This document shows, piece by piece, positions 17,745-27,348 of a DNA stretch of 64,000 nucleotides. Source of the DNA: Vibrio ouci (GTDB lineage Bacteria > Pseudomonadota > Gammaproteobacteria > Enterobacterales > Vibrionaceae); NCBI RefSeq assembly GCF_004551525.1, contig NZ_SATR01000020.1, forward strand, positions 82,725 to 146,724. Reading direction: 5' to 3'. Both the position numbers and the translations under genes were made by a program. Below the pieces are notes generated by a model that was given only the letters and a program-made list of their open reading frames with translations, searched no databases and was not told the origin of the DNA. Numbering within the stretch: the stretch's first letter is position 1; each line of letters opens with the position of its first letter.

Positions 17745-18740
17745 ATGAGCAAAGAATTTGGTGAATTACTAGTCGAGGGAAAAAACCTAATTAAGGATTT
17801 CCCAATCAATAGTAATTCCTTACAACAACCTATGATGCGTGCAATTAATGACGTGTCTTTCAAAATGTATAAAAGCCGCGGCCTTGCTGTAGTAGGTGAA
17901 TCAGGTTCAGGTAAATCGACCACCGCGAAGATGATTGCCAAAATGTACGCACCGACGTCTGGCGCAATCGAATACAAAGGGCGTGATATTCAAAAAATCA
18001 CCTCGCGTTCTGATGTCATGAACTACCGTGAAGGTGTGCAGATGGTATGGCAGGACCCATTTGGTTCTCTTAACCCAACTCATAACATCTTTCACCATAT
18101 TTTGCGTCCATTGCTGATCCACAAGAAAGTCGATCCACGCAATAAAAAAGAGCAGGAAGAGCGCGTTTACGATCTACTAGAACAAGTAGGTTTGATCCCG
18201 CCAAAAGAGACTGCGCAGAAGTTCCCTCACCAGCTATCTGGTGGTCAGCGTCAGCGTGTCAACCTTGCTCGCAACATCGCTGTTGGCGCAGAAGTGGTAT
18301 TGGCCGATGAACCGACATCGATGCTTGATGTATCAATCCGTGCAGGTGTTTTAAACCTGATGGAAGAGATGAAGTTTGAAAAGCAGATGTCTCTACTTTA
18401 CATCACGCACGATATCGCAACCGCACGTTACATCGCTGAAGATCTTTCGGTTATGTATGTGGGTCATATGGTTGAGTGGGGTGACACTGATGAGATCATT
18501 CATAACCCTCAACACCCGTACACCCAACTGCTGGTTTCCGCAGTACCGGATCCAAGCAAATCGATCCATGAAAAGCTGAAGGGCAACAAAGGGGAAATCC
18601 CTCTTTGGACTCCAGCTTCTGCAGGCTGTCCATTTGCTGGACGCTGCCAACATGCTTCAGACAAGTGTCGTGAACAATTACCAGCAGTCACTCAACTGTC
18701 TGATAACCACTTTGTCCGTTGTTACCTATACGAAAATTAA
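17745..18740 (+). CDS. (GlcNAc)2 ABC transporter ATPase 2 (DppF type)
   Basis: 331-residue second ATPase of the importer. Walker A GESGSGKSTTA (about 51-61), signature LSGGQRQR, Walker B VVLADEPTSMLD, and C-terminal cysteines CPFAGRCQHASDKC. GGAG precedes the ATG. The two non-identical ATPases form the usual Dpp-like heterodimer. A strong hairpin follows before the GH9 gene. Confidence 0.94.
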   Translation: MSKEFGELLVEGKNLIKDFPINSNSLQQPMMRAINDVSFKMYKSRGLAVVGESGSGKSTTAKMIAKMYAPTSGAIEYKGRDIQKITSRSDVMNYREGVQMVWQDPFGSLNPTHNIFHHILRPLLIHKKVDPRNKKEQEERVYDLLEQVGLIPPKETAQKFPHQLSGGQRQRVNLARNIAVGAEVVLADEPTSMLDVSIRAGVLNLMEEMKFEKQMSLLYITHDIATARYIAEDLSVMYVGHMVEWGDTDEIIHNPQHPYTQLLVSAVPDPSKSIHEKLKGNKGEIPLWTPASAGCPFAGRCQHASDKCREQLPAVTQLSDNHFVRCYLYEN

Positions 18741-18747
18741 TGACCTA

Positions 18748-18771
18748 CGCCAAGAGCTCCGGCTCTTGGCG
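18748..18771 (+). other. Intercistronic hairpin, ATPase 2 to GH9
   Basis: CGCCAAGAGC (18748-18757) pairs perfectly with GCTCTTGGCG (18762-18771), loop TCCG. The following bases are mixed (CTTCTACTAG), so readthrough is expected. Confidence 0.7.
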
Positions 18772-18811
18772 CTTCTACTAGACCTATAACATATTAATTT
18801 CGGAGATTTTG

Positions 18812-20536
18812 ATGCTGCTACTTACTAACCATATTGGTTATGAAGCCCTTGGGCCTAAGCAGGCCGTTTTGATGACGCGTAAGCCACGACTTTCTTCTAC
18901 CACTGCGCTGTTAGTCTGTGCTGATAGTCATCAAACTGTAGCGTCTTTTAGTATCAATAAGGGTACTAAGGTCGCCAACTGGCACCAAGGGAATTTTTTT
19001 CGCATCGAATTCTCCCACTTTGAACAAGTTGGGCGTTACTACCTAAGAGTCGACAATTTACGCTCTGAAATCTTTCAGGTAGCTGAAGGCTTACTATTGA
19101 AAAATACCTTCTCTGACGTTCTACATTACTTTAAGTCTCAACGCTGTGGTGGCCGTTTTGACCAGCAAGACAGTCAAGCTCCACTGCTTGGCTCAGACAA
19201 AACCGCTGACGTACATGGCGGTTGGTATGATGCCTCAGGTGACGTGAGTAAATACCTAAGCCACCTTTCTTACGCGAACTACCTTAACCCGCAACAAATT
19301 CCAATGGTTGTGTGGAATATGTTTAAAGGTGCCGAGCTCATTAGCGACAATGATAACGTCCCGCTATTTTCTAAAGTTCGCCTGACCGAAGAAGCCCTGT
19401 TCGGTGCCGACTTCTTAGTCCGCATGCAAGATGAAGCAGGCTTCTTCTATATGACGGTATTCGACAAGTGGTCGAAAGATATCAAGCAGCGTGAAATCTG
19501 TGCTTATGCGACCCAAGAAGGCGTTAAGTCGGAAGATTATCAAGCGGCATACCGACAAGGTGGTGGTGTTGCCATCGCAGCTTTAGCCGCAGCAGCACGC
19601 CAAGATGAACATGGTGAATACCAGTCTAGTGATTACTTAAATGCCGCCACTCGCGGTTACTGGCACTTAAAAGAGCACAATCAACAATACCTAAATGATG
19701 GTGAAGAGAACATCATTGATGAGTACTGCGCTCTGCTCGCGGCTATTGAACTATTTAAGAGCAGCAGCAATCCTGAGTTCCTCACTGAGTGCCGTCTATG
19801 GAGTGAAAAACTTCAGCAACGCCAACGTAGCGATGAGCAGTTTAACCATTTCTGGTCAGCCAATAGTGATGGCAGTCGTCCATACTATCACGCGGCTGAA
19901 GCTGGCTTACCTGTCATAGCCCTATGTGAATACCTCGCGATTGAATCTGATGAGGCGCTTTACGCTGCCGCTCTCAACACAGTCACTCAAGCGCTGCAAT
20001 TTGAGCTGGCGATAACTTCCCACGTCGCTAACCCATTTGGTTACCCGCGCCAATATGTAAAAGCGGTTGATAGTGATAAACGTGATGCCTTCTTCGTCGC
20101 ACACAACAACGAAACTGGTTACTGGTGGCAAGGTGAAAATGCACGTTTAGGGTCTTTGAGCAGCATGGTTTTCTTTGCCTTGCCATACCTGCAAGATCCA
20201 GCACTGAAACAGCACCTGATGACTTTCTCGCAAGATTGCCTCAACTGGATCTTAGGCTTGAATCCTTACGACATGTGCATGCTTGATGGTCACGGTCATA
20301 ACAACCCAGACTACCTACCTGATCTAGGCTTCTTTAATGCCAAAGGCGGGGTTTGTAACGGAATCACTGCTGGATTTGAGGATGAAGAAGATATCGCCTT
20401 TAACCCGCCTAAACAGAAAGATGACATGCTGCAGAACTGGCGCTGGGGCGAGCAATGGATCCCTCATGGTGCTTGGTATCTGCTGGCAATTCTTAACCAC
20501 TCTACTTACTTCATTGCTCAAGGAGACAAGTCATGA
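18812..20536 (+). CDS. GH9 family hydrolase, probable cytoplasmic exo-glucosaminidase
   Basis: 574 residues from ATG 18812 (GGAG six nt upstream; an in-frame TTG one codon earlier is less likely). An N-terminal Ig-like CelD_N domain (about 1-85) precedes a GH9 (alpha/alpha)6 barrel with the nucleophile-region motif GGWYDASGDVSKY and the late GFEDEEDIAFNPP acid segment. There is no signal peptide, so it acts inside the cell. Older annotations of the orthologue say endoglucanase-related. A Photobacterium GH9 homologue was, as I recall, shown to be an exo-beta-glucosaminidase, which fits the neighbouring glucosamine kinase. Its 3' end overlaps gspK by 4 nt. Confidence 0.88.
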   Translation: MLLLTNHIGYEALGPKQAVLMTRKPRLSSTTALLVCADSHQTVASFSINKGTKVANWHQGNFFRIEFSHFEQVGRYYLRVDNLRSEIFQVAEGLLLKNTFSDVLHYFKSQRCGGRFDQQDSQAPLLGSDKTADVHGGWYDASGDVSKYLSHLSYANYLNPQQIPMVVWNMFKGAELISDNDNVPLFSKVRLTEEALFGADFLVRMQDEAGFFYMTVFDKWSKDIKQREICAYATQEGVKSEDYQAAYRQGGGVAIAALAAAARQDEHGEYQSSDYLNAATRGYWHLKEHNQQYLNDGEENIIDEYCALLAAIELFKSSSNPEFLTECRLWSEKLQQRQRSDEQFNHFWSANSDGSRPYYHAAEAGLPVIALCEYLAIESDEALYAAALNTVTQALQFELAITSHVANPFGYPRQYVKAVDSDKRDAFFVAHNNETGYWWQGENARLGSLSSMVFFALPYLQDPALKQHLMTFSQDCLNWILGLNPYDMCMLDGHGHNNPDYLPDLGFFNAKGGVCNGITAGFEDEEDIAFNPPKQKDDMLQNWRWGEQWIPHGAWYLLAILNHSTYFIAQGDKS

Positions 20537-21408
20537 CGCTTTATTATGTAGGCATTGATGGCGGTGGCACTTCTTGTCGCGCACGTATTCGCACTGAAAA
20601 TGGCGAGTTTATCGGTGAAGCTAAAAGTGGTAGCGCTAATATTTTATTAGGTGTCGATGTCGCTATGACTTCAATTGTCGACGCTATTACTCAAGCGGCG
20701 AAACAAGGTGACCTAAGCGAGTCTGATTTTGGCTCCATGCACGTAGGCCTTGCTTTGGCAGGTGCAGAGCAAAAGTCGGCTTGGCAGCAATTTATGGCTC
20801 TGCCTCATCCATTTGCCTCTCTGGTTCTTAATACCGACGCTTACGGTGCATGTGTGGGCGCACATAACGGTGACGATGGTGCGATCATGATTGCAGGTAC
20901 CGGCTCATGTGGCATTTACCTAGCCGGCGGTACACAGCACGTTGTTGGTGGTCGAGAGTTTCCAATTTCCGATCAAGGTGGCGGCGCGGTGATGGGCCTT
21001 CACCTGATCCAGCAAGTTCTACTCGCGCAAGACGATATCATTGAGAAAACACCTCTTTCTCAACATGTAATGGCTCACTTTAATCACGATGTCGATCAAA
21101 TCGTCGCTTGGTCTAAGAATGCCCTGCCACGCGATTACGGTCAGTTTTCGCCAGCTATTTTTCACCATGCTCATCAAGGCGATCCATTAGCGATCAAAAT
21201 GCTGCAACAAACTGCTGCTGATATAGAGATGTTTCTTGTCGCGTTAAACCGTAAAGGAGCAACGCGTATCTGTTTGATGGGCAGTATCGCTGAACGAATC
21301 AAAGCGTGGCTGTCTCCACCCGTACAAGCTTGGGTTGTTGAACCTCAGTTTGACGCGATTGAAGGCGCACTTATGTTTGCAGGCAAGCCTGAACATAATT
21401 TGTATTAA
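20533..21408 (+). CDS. gspK: Glucosamine kinase GspK
   Basis: 291-residue kinase of the BadF/BadG/BcrA ATPase family. The phosphate-1 loop is YVGIDGGGTSCRARI at the N-terminus, and a second phosphate motif is IMIAGTGSCGIYL. Orthologous V. cholerae GspK phosphorylates glucosamine specifically to GlcN-6-P. The start overlaps the GH9 stop (ATGA), and the GH20 gene follows 11 nt later, so the three are translationally coupled. It would trap glucosamine released by GH9. Confidence 0.92.
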   Translation: MTLYYVGIDGGGTSCRARIRTENGEFIGEAKSGSANILLGVDVAMTSIVDAITQAAKQGDLSESDFGSMHVGLALAGAEQKSAWQQFMALPHPFASLVLNTDAYGACVGAHNGDDGAIMIAGTGSCGIYLAGGTQHVVGGREFPISDQGGGAVMGLHLIQQVLLAQDDIIEKTPLSQHVMAHFNHDVDQIVAWSKNALPRDYGQFSPAIFHHAHQGDPLAIKMLQQTAADIEMFLVALNRKGATRICLMGSIAERIKAWLSPPVQAWVVEPQFDAIEGALMFAGKPEHNLY

Positions 21409-21419
21409 GGACGAGAACT

Positions 21420-23330
21420 ATGAGCTACCGCGTTGAACTTGCAGTACTTTCCGAGCAAAAACAATTTTGCCGCTTCGGCCTGACTATTCATAACCTAAGC
21501 GACAAGGATTTAACCGACTGGCGCCTGCAATTCATCATTGATCGCTTTATTTTACCTGACAGTTTTACTCATGGTGAAGTGGTGCAAATTGGTAGCTTCT
21601 GCACCGTGCAACCTGATGTTGATTGCCTAGCCGCGAACCAGCATTACTACTGCGAATTTAGCATTAATACCGCTCCACTGCGCTTTTACACTGACGGCTT
21701 TAAGGACGCGTTGATTGTGGCTGACGGAGGCGAAAATAAATACCCTGTGACTCTAACTCCGATTGCTTTAGCCTCACCTTTCCGTGAACGCAGCGAACTC
21801 GCACAGGCTAAACCAAGTGAGTTGGCCTTAATACCAAAGCCGAATCACATCGAAGTTCAAGATGGCTATTTCTCCCTTACTCACTCAAGCCAGATCACTC
21901 TACAGGCATCGCTGGCTGAAAAAGCAGCAACTTGGTTACAACAAGAACTAACGCAATTATATGACTTCACTGCGCCAGCAATTGGTCAAAGCGACATTGT
22001 TTATCGCAACAACCCAACACTTGATGAAGGGGAATATCAATTAACGGTCAATAGCTCAGGCGCTCGACTAGAGTCAGGTTCTCGCTCAGGCTTTGTCCAT
22101 GCAAGTGCAACTCTGATCCAATTAATTCAAGTCGATGAGCAACACAATCTCTCTATCCCTTATCTTAAAATCATCGACCGCCCACGTTTTAAATACCGTG
22201 GCATGATGCTGGACTGTGCTCGCCACTTCCATTCACTCGAAATGGTTAAGCGACTGATCAATCAACTTGCTCACTACAAATTCAATACCTTTCACTGGCA
22301 CCTTACTGACGATGAAGGTTGGCGCATTGAAATAAAATCACTGCCAGAGCTGACATCTATCGGTGCTTACCGCGGTACTCAAACAGCACTCGAACCACAA
22401 TACAGTCATTTAGCAGATGTGTACGGTGGCTATTACAGCCAAGAAGAGATCAAAGAAGTGATCGCCTATGCGGAAGAGCGAGGCATTAACGTCATCCCAG
22501 AGATCGATATTCCTGGCCACTGCCGCGCGGCAATCAAATCATTACCTGATTTGCTCGCAGATCCAGAAGATCGCTCTCAATACCGCAGTATTCAGCACTA
22601 CAACGACAATGTGCTCTCACCAGCACTACCAGGTACTTACCTGTTCTTAGATAAAGTATTGGAAGAAGTAGCTGAATTATTCCCTTCCACTTGGGTTCAT
22701 ATCGGCGCAGATGAAGTGCCTGATGGGGTTTGGCTAGAAAGCCCGGCCTGCCAAGCCTTGATGAAGCAAGAAGGCTACCAAAGTGCTAAAGAGCTGCAGG
22801 GACACCTCCTTCGCTACGCAGAGAAAAAACTTCGCTCACTTGGCAAGCGCATGGTTGGCTGGGAAGAAGCACAACATGGCGACAAGGTCAGCAAAGATAC
22901 TGTGATTTATTCATGGCTTAGCGAAGAAGCGGCGCTTAACTGTGCAAAACAAGGCTTCGATGTGATCTTGCAGCCAGGTCAGTCAACGTATCTAGATATG
23001 ACTCAAGACTATAGTCCGGAAGAGCCTGGGGTCGATTGGGCTGCTGTGATTCCGTTAGAAAATGCATATCGCTATGAACCACTGGCTCAGGTCCCTGAAC
23101 ATGACCCAATTCGTAAACGTATTTTAGGCATTCAATGTGCCTTATGGAGTGAGATTGTCACGACCCAATCTCGCATGGATTACATGATTTTCCCAAGATT
23201 GACCGCCATGGCAGAAGCCTGTTGGACCGAAAAGCCAGCGCGGGATTGGGAAGATTATCTATCACGGTTGAAGAGTCATTTAGCTCTACTTGATAAACAA
23301 GAGATTGAATACCGCCAACCTTGGAAATAA
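21420..23330 (+). CDS. GH20 beta-N-acetylhexosaminidase
   Basis: 636-residue glycoside hydrolase. A non-catalytic N-terminal beta domain (about 1-125) and the GH20b domain (about 130-250) precede the TIM barrel, which begins at FKYRGMMLDCARHFHSLE. The catalytic Asp431-Glu432 pair is in HIGADEVPDG, for substrate-assisted cleavage of terminal GlcNAc. No signal peptide is seen, so it should act on imported oligomers in the cytoplasm. The coding end is followed by a hairpin and then the phosphorylase. Confidence 0.95.
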   Translation: MSYRVELAVLSEQKQFCRFGLTIHNLSDKDLTDWRLQFIIDRFILPDSFTHGEVVQIGSFCTVQPDVDCLAANQHYYCEFSINTAPLRFYTDGFKDALIVADGGENKYPVTLTPIALASPFRERSELAQAKPSELALIPKPNHIEVQDGYFSLTHSSQITLQASLAEKAATWLQQELTQLYDFTAPAIGQSDIVYRNNPTLDEGEYQLTVNSSGARLESGSRSGFVHASATLIQLIQVDEQHNLSIPYLKIIDRPRFKYRGMMLDCARHFHSLEMVKRLINQLAHYKFNTFHWHLTDDEGWRIEIKSLPELTSIGAYRGTQTALEPQYSHLADVYGGYYSQEEIKEVIAYAEERGINVIPEIDIPGHCRAAIKSLPDLLADPEDRSQYRSIQHYNDNVLSPALPGTYLFLDKVLEEVAELFPSTWVHIGADEVPDGVWLESPACQALMKQEGYQSAKELQGHLLRYAEKKLRSLGKRMVGWEEAQHGDKVSKDTVIYSWLSEEAALNCAKQGFDVILQPGQSTYLDMTQDYSPEEPGVDWAAVIPLENAYRYEPLAQVPEHDPIRKRILGIQCALWSEIVTTQSRMDYMIFPRLTAMAEACWTEKPARDWEDYLSRLKSHLALLDKQEIEYRQPWK

Positions 23331-23337
23331 CAACTGA

Positions 23338-23356
23338 GCGAATGGTGTCCATTCGC
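23338..23356 (+). other. Intercistronic hairpin, GH20 to chitobiose phosphorylase
   Basis: GCGAATGG (23338-23345) pairs with CCATTCGC (23349-23356), loop TGT, with some further pairing outside (AACTG/CAGTT). Confidence 0.6.
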
Positions 23357-23417
23357 AGTTTTCACTAGCTTAAAGTTTTGGCTACCCCACTGGTAGCTTG
23401 GTAAAAAGGAAATTAAC

Positions 23418-25826
23418 ATGAAATACGGCTATTTCGATAACGACAATCGCGAATACGTCATTACTCGCCCTGACGTCCCTGCGCCATGGACTAACTACTT
23501 AGGCACAGAAAAGTTCTGTACCGTTATCTCACACAACGCTGGAGGTTACTCTTTCTACAACTCTCCAGAGTATAACCGTGTTACTAAGTTCCGTCCGAAC
23601 GCAACGTTTGACCGCCCTGGACACTATGTCTACCTACGTGATGATGAGACTGGTGATTACTGGTCAATCTCTTGGCAGCCAGTTGCAAAGAGTTTAGACG
23701 AGGCAAGCTACGAAGTTCGTCACGGTCTTTCTTACTCAAAGTTCAAATGTGACTACAGCGGTATCTCAGCAACGAAAACACTGTTCGTGCCTAAAGGTGA
23801 AGACGCAGAAGTATGGGATGTCGTGATTAAAAACACGTCCGACAAACCACGTACAATCAGTGCGTTCTCATTTGTTGAGTTCTCATTTAGCCACATTCAA
23901 TCTGATAACCAAAACCATCAGATGTCTCTTTACTCTGCAGGTACTGAGTACCGTGAAGGCGTGATCGAATACGACCTTTACTACAACACCAATGACTTTG
24001 AAGGTTTCTACTATCTAGCTTCAACATTTAACCCAGACTCATACGACGGCCAACGTGATAGCTTCTTAGGTCTATACCGCGATGAAGCAAATCCAATTGC
24101 AGTAGAGCAAGGTAAGTGTTCAAACACAGCGCAAACTTGTTACAACCATTGTGGTTCATTACACAAGCAGTTCACTATCCAGCCGGGTGAAGAAGTACGT
24201 TTTGCTTACATTCTCGGTATCGGTAAAGGCAACGGTGAGCGCCTACGCGAGAAGTACCAAGATCTTGCGAATGTTGATGCTGCATTTGCTGGCATTAAGC
24301 AGCACTGGAACGAACGTTGTGAGAAATTCCAAGTGAAGTCTCCAAACGAAGGTCTAGACACTATGATCAATGCTTGGACACTCTACCAAGCAGAAACCTG
24401 TGTTGTATGGTCTCGTTTTGCTTCATTTATCGAAGTTGGTGGACGTACAGGCCTTGGCTACCGTGATACTGCGCAAGATGCGATTTCTGTTCCACATGCC
24501 AACCCTGCAATGACGCGTAAGCGTATCGTTGACCTACTACGCGGTCAGGTGAAAGCGGGTTACGGTCTGCACCTATTTGATCCAGACTGGTTCGATCCAG
24601 AGAAAGCGGATGTGGCGCCATCAAAATCTCCAACCGTTGTTCCTACACCATCTGATGATGACAAAATCCACGGTATTGAAGACACCTGTTCTGATGACCA
24701 CCTATGGCTAGTTCCAACTATCTGTAAGTACGTAATGGAAACCGGTGAGCACAGCTTCTTTGATGAAGTGATTCCATACGCAGACGGCGGCGATGCCTCT
24801 GTCTATGAACATATGAAAGCAGCGCTAGATTTCTCTGCTGAGTACGTAGGCCAAACAGGTATCTGTAAAGGTCTTCGCGCAGACTGGAATGACTGTCTAA
24901 ACCTAGGTGGTGGTGAATCATCAATGGTTTCATTCCTACATTTCTGGGCTCTACAAGAGTTTATCGACCTAGCCAAGTTCCTTGGTAAAGATGAAGATGT
25001 CGCTAAATACACTGAAATGGCAGCGAACGTTCGTGAAGCATGTGAAAGTCATCTTTGGGATGACGAAGGTGGCTGGTACATCCGTGGTCTAACTAAAGAT
25101 GGCGATAAGATCGGTACTGCGCAGCAAGCTGAAGGTCGTGTACACCTAGAGTCAAATACCCTAGCAGTTCTCTCTGGCGCGGTTTCTCAAGAACGTGGCG
25201 AGAAAGCGATGGATGCGGTAGATGAGAACCTATTCTCTGAATACGGCCTGCATCTAAACTCACCTTCATTCGCAACGCCAAACGATGACATCGGCTTCGT
25301 AACTCGCGTATACCAAGGCGTGAAAGAGAACGGCGCTATCTTCTCTCACCCTAACCCATGGGCATGGGTTGCTGAGGCGAAGCTTGGTCGTGGTGACCGT
25401 GCAATGAAGTTCTACGATGCACTTAACCCATACAACCAAAATGACATCATCGAAAAACGTATCGCAGAACCATACTCATACGTTCAGTTCATCATGGGTC
25501 GCGATCACCAAGACCATGGTCGTGCAAACCACCCTTGGCTAACGGGTACATCTGGCTGGGCATACTTCGCGGTAACCAACTTTATCCTTGGTGTACGTAC
25601 AGGCTTCGATGGTCTGACGATTGACCCATGTATCCCAACGGATTGGCCTGGTTTCGAGGTAACTCGTCAATGGCTAGGTGCGACTTACAACATCAAAGTT
25701 GAAAACCCAAGTTCAGTGAGCAAAGGCGTTAAATCAATCACAGTTAACGGTGAGCTTATCACTGGTAATGCTGTTCCAGTTCAAGCTGATGGCAGCGTCA
25801 ATGACGTTGTTGTTGTACTAGGTTAA
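23418..25826 (+). CDS. chbP: N,N'-diacetylchitobiose phosphorylase (GH94)
   Basis: 802-residue GH94 phosphorylase: (GlcNAc)2 + phosphate to GlcNAc-1-P + GlcNAc. An N-terminal beta-sandwich (about 1-270), a linker and an (alpha/alpha)6 catalytic barrel. The general acid is Asp492 in RADWNDCLN, the same number as I recall for the structurally studied V. proteolyticus enzyme, with almost the same total length. Codon use is highly biased, suggesting a major protein when induced. An AAGGA precedes the ATG. It saves energy compared with hydrolysis by the GH20 neighbour. Confidence 0.96.
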   Translation: MKYGYFDNDNREYVITRPDVPAPWTNYLGTEKFCTVISHNAGGYSFYNSPEYNRVTKFRPNATFDRPGHYVYLRDDETGDYWSISWQPVAKSLDEASYEVRHGLSYSKFKCDYSGISATKTLFVPKGEDAEVWDVVIKNTSDKPRTISAFSFVEFSFSHIQSDNQNHQMSLYSAGTEYREGVIEYDLYYNTNDFEGFYYLASTFNPDSYDGQRDSFLGLYRDEANPIAVEQGKCSNTAQTCYNHCGSLHKQFTIQPGEEVRFAYILGIGKGNGERLREKYQDLANVDAAFAGIKQHWNERCEKFQVKSPNEGLDTMINAWTLYQAETCVVWSRFASFIEVGGRTGLGYRDTAQDAISVPHANPAMTRKRIVDLLRGQVKAGYGLHLFDPDWFDPEKADVAPSKSPTVVPTPSDDDKIHGIEDTCSDDHLWLVPTICKYVMETGEHSFFDEVIPYADGGDASVYEHMKAALDFSAEYVGQTGICKGLRADWNDCLNLGGGESSMVSFLHFWALQEFIDLAKFLGKDEDVAKYTEMAANVREACESHLWDDEGGWYIRGLTKDGDKIGTAQQAEGRVHLESNTLAVLSGAVSQERGEKAMDAVDENLFSEYGLHLNSPSFATPNDDIGFVTRVYQGVKENGAIFSHPNPWAWVAEAKLGRGDRAMKFYDALNPYNQNDIIEKRIAEPYSYVQFIMGRDHQDHGRANHPWLTGTSGWAYFAVTNFILGVRTGFDGLTIDPCIPTDWPGFEVTRQWLGATYNIKVENPSSVSKGVKSITVNGELITGNAVPVQADGSVNDVVVVLG

Positions 25827-25834
25827 TTGTCAGC

Positions 25835-25860
25835 AGAGCCTCTTCACAGAGGCTCTTTGT
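25835..25860 (+). other. Intercistronic hairpin, chitobiose phosphorylase to mutase
   Basis: AGAGCCTCT (25835-25843) pairs perfectly with AGAGGCTCT (25848-25856), loop TCAC, followed by TTGTTTACTT. It could be a partial terminator that lowers expression of the last gene. Confidence 0.65.
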
Positions 25861-25879
25861 TTACTTAAAGGATTAAACC

Positions 25880-27292
25880 ATGATTAAGTTCGGAACAGGT
25901 GGCTGGCGCGCATTTATCGGCGAAGAGTTTACCAAAGACAATGTCCAACTCGTCGCCCAAGCTCTGGCCAACATCATTAACAACGAACAAGTGGCAGACA
26001 AAGGTTTCGTGGTCGGTTATGACCGCCGCTTTTTATCTGACAAAGCAGGCCGCTGGTTTACAGAAGTACTCGCAGCAAACGCCATCAAAGTCAGCTTTAT
26101 TGATAAGTTTGTCCCAACTCCTATCGTGATGTTCAAAGCCAAAGAGATGGGCTGTGCCTACTCTGCCTGTATTACCGCTTCTCACAACCCGGCCGACTAC
26201 AACGGTATTAAGGTGTTTATTGAAGGCGGACGTGATGCGGATGAAATCATCACTGAAAAGATCGAAACTCAAATCGCTCAACTAACACTAGCTAAAGTAA
26301 AGTCAGTCGAATTTGAACAAGCGGTTGAAGATAAACTGGTTGAAGTGATTAACCCAATGAACGAGTTTGTTGACTCGATCATTAACTTCATTGATATCGA
26401 ATCCATCAAAAAGGCTAACCTACGCGTACTGATCGACCCTATGTTTGGTGTGGCGAAAAACGCGCTACAGACAGTATTGATCAATGGTCGCTGTGATGTT
26501 GACGTAATCAATGATGGTAAAAACCCGGACTTTGGCGGCTTAATGCCATCACCAAGCGCAGCAACCCTATACCGCTTAAAACATCTTGTTGCGGCTGAAG
26601 GCTACGATATTGGTATTGGTACTGATGGCGATGCTGACCGTTTAGGTATCATCGATGAAAAAGGTAACTTTATTCACCCGAATGAAGTGCTGATGTTACT
26701 TTACTACTACCTACTGGAATACAAAGGCTGGAAAGGCTCTGTGGTACGTAATATTGCCACTACGCATATTCTCGACAAGATCGCTGCAGATCATGGCGAG
26801 AAATCTTTCGAGGTTCCAGTGGGCTTTAAGCACATTAGCTCACAGATGGAAGCCGATGATTCACTGATTGGTGGTGAGAGTTCTGGTGGTCTAACGATTC
26901 GCGGCCATATCAAAGGTAAAGATGGGGTGTTTGCTTCAAGCCTACTGGTAGAGATGCTATCCGTTACTGGCAAAAAACTGTCTGAGCTGCTTGATGAGAT
27001 CTACGGTAAATATGGCTATGCCTATACTGCAGAGGGTGATTGCACCTTTAAGCCTGCCCAGAAAGAGACGCTGTACAACCGTATCTATGTTGAAAAACAG
27101 TTACCTGAGTTTGAGTTTGAGATCGACAAGGTTAGCTATGACGACGGTGCCAAAGTGTACTTCAAGAATGGCGGCTGGGTGATCGCTCGCTTCTCTGGTA
27201 CTGAGCCTCTGCTGCGTATCTTTGCTGAAATGGCTGATAAAGAGACGGCAGAGAAAGTCGTTCAGCAAGTGAAAGACTTTTTGCAGCTATAA
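25880..27292 (+). CDS. Phosphohexomutase (probable GlcNAc-1-P to GlcNAc-6-P)
   Basis: 470-residue alpha-D-phosphohexomutase family protein. The phosphoserine is Ser101 in CITASHNPADYNG, the metal loop is GTDGDADRLG (about 247-256), the sugar-binding loop is GGESSGG and the phosphate loop is RFSGTEPLLRI. As the last gene of the chitin operon it most likely converts GlcNAc-1-P from the phosphorylase to GlcNAc-6-P; this is inference from context. Family members also act on glucose- or mannose-phosphate. Confidence 0.9.
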   Translation: MIKFGTGGWRAFIGEEFTKDNVQLVAQALANIINNEQVADKGFVVGYDRRFLSDKAGRWFTEVLAANAIKVSFIDKFVPTPIVMFKAKEMGCAYSACITASHNPADYNGIKVFIEGGRDADEIITEKIETQIAQLTLAKVKSVEFEQAVEDKLVEVINPMNEFVDSIINFIDIESIKKANLRVLIDPMFGVAKNALQTVLINGRCDVDVINDGKNPDFGGLMPSPSAATLYRLKHLVAAEGYDIGIGTDGDADRLGIIDEKGNFIHPNEVLMLLYYYLLEYKGWKGSVVRNIATTHILDKIAADHGEKSFEVPVGFKHISSQMEADDSLIGGESSGGLTIRGHIKGKDGVFASSLLVEMLSVTGKKLSELLDEIYGKYGYAYTAEGDCTFKPAQKETLYNRIYVEKQLPEFEFEIDKVSYDDGAKVYFKNGGWVIARFSGTEPLLRIFAEMADKETAEKVVQQVKDFLQL

Positions 27293-27312
27293 CCGTCACT
27301 CGACTTAGCACT

Positions 27313-27343
27313 AAAAAGCCCGGCACTGATACCGGGCTTTTTT
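27313..27343. terminator. Bidirectional terminator, chitin operon / fbpC
   Basis: AAAAAGCCCGG (27313-27323) pairs perfectly with CCGGGCTTTTT (27332-27342). It lies between convergent genes and has A- and T-runs on either side. Confidence 0.93.
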
Positions 27344-27348
27344 ATGTT

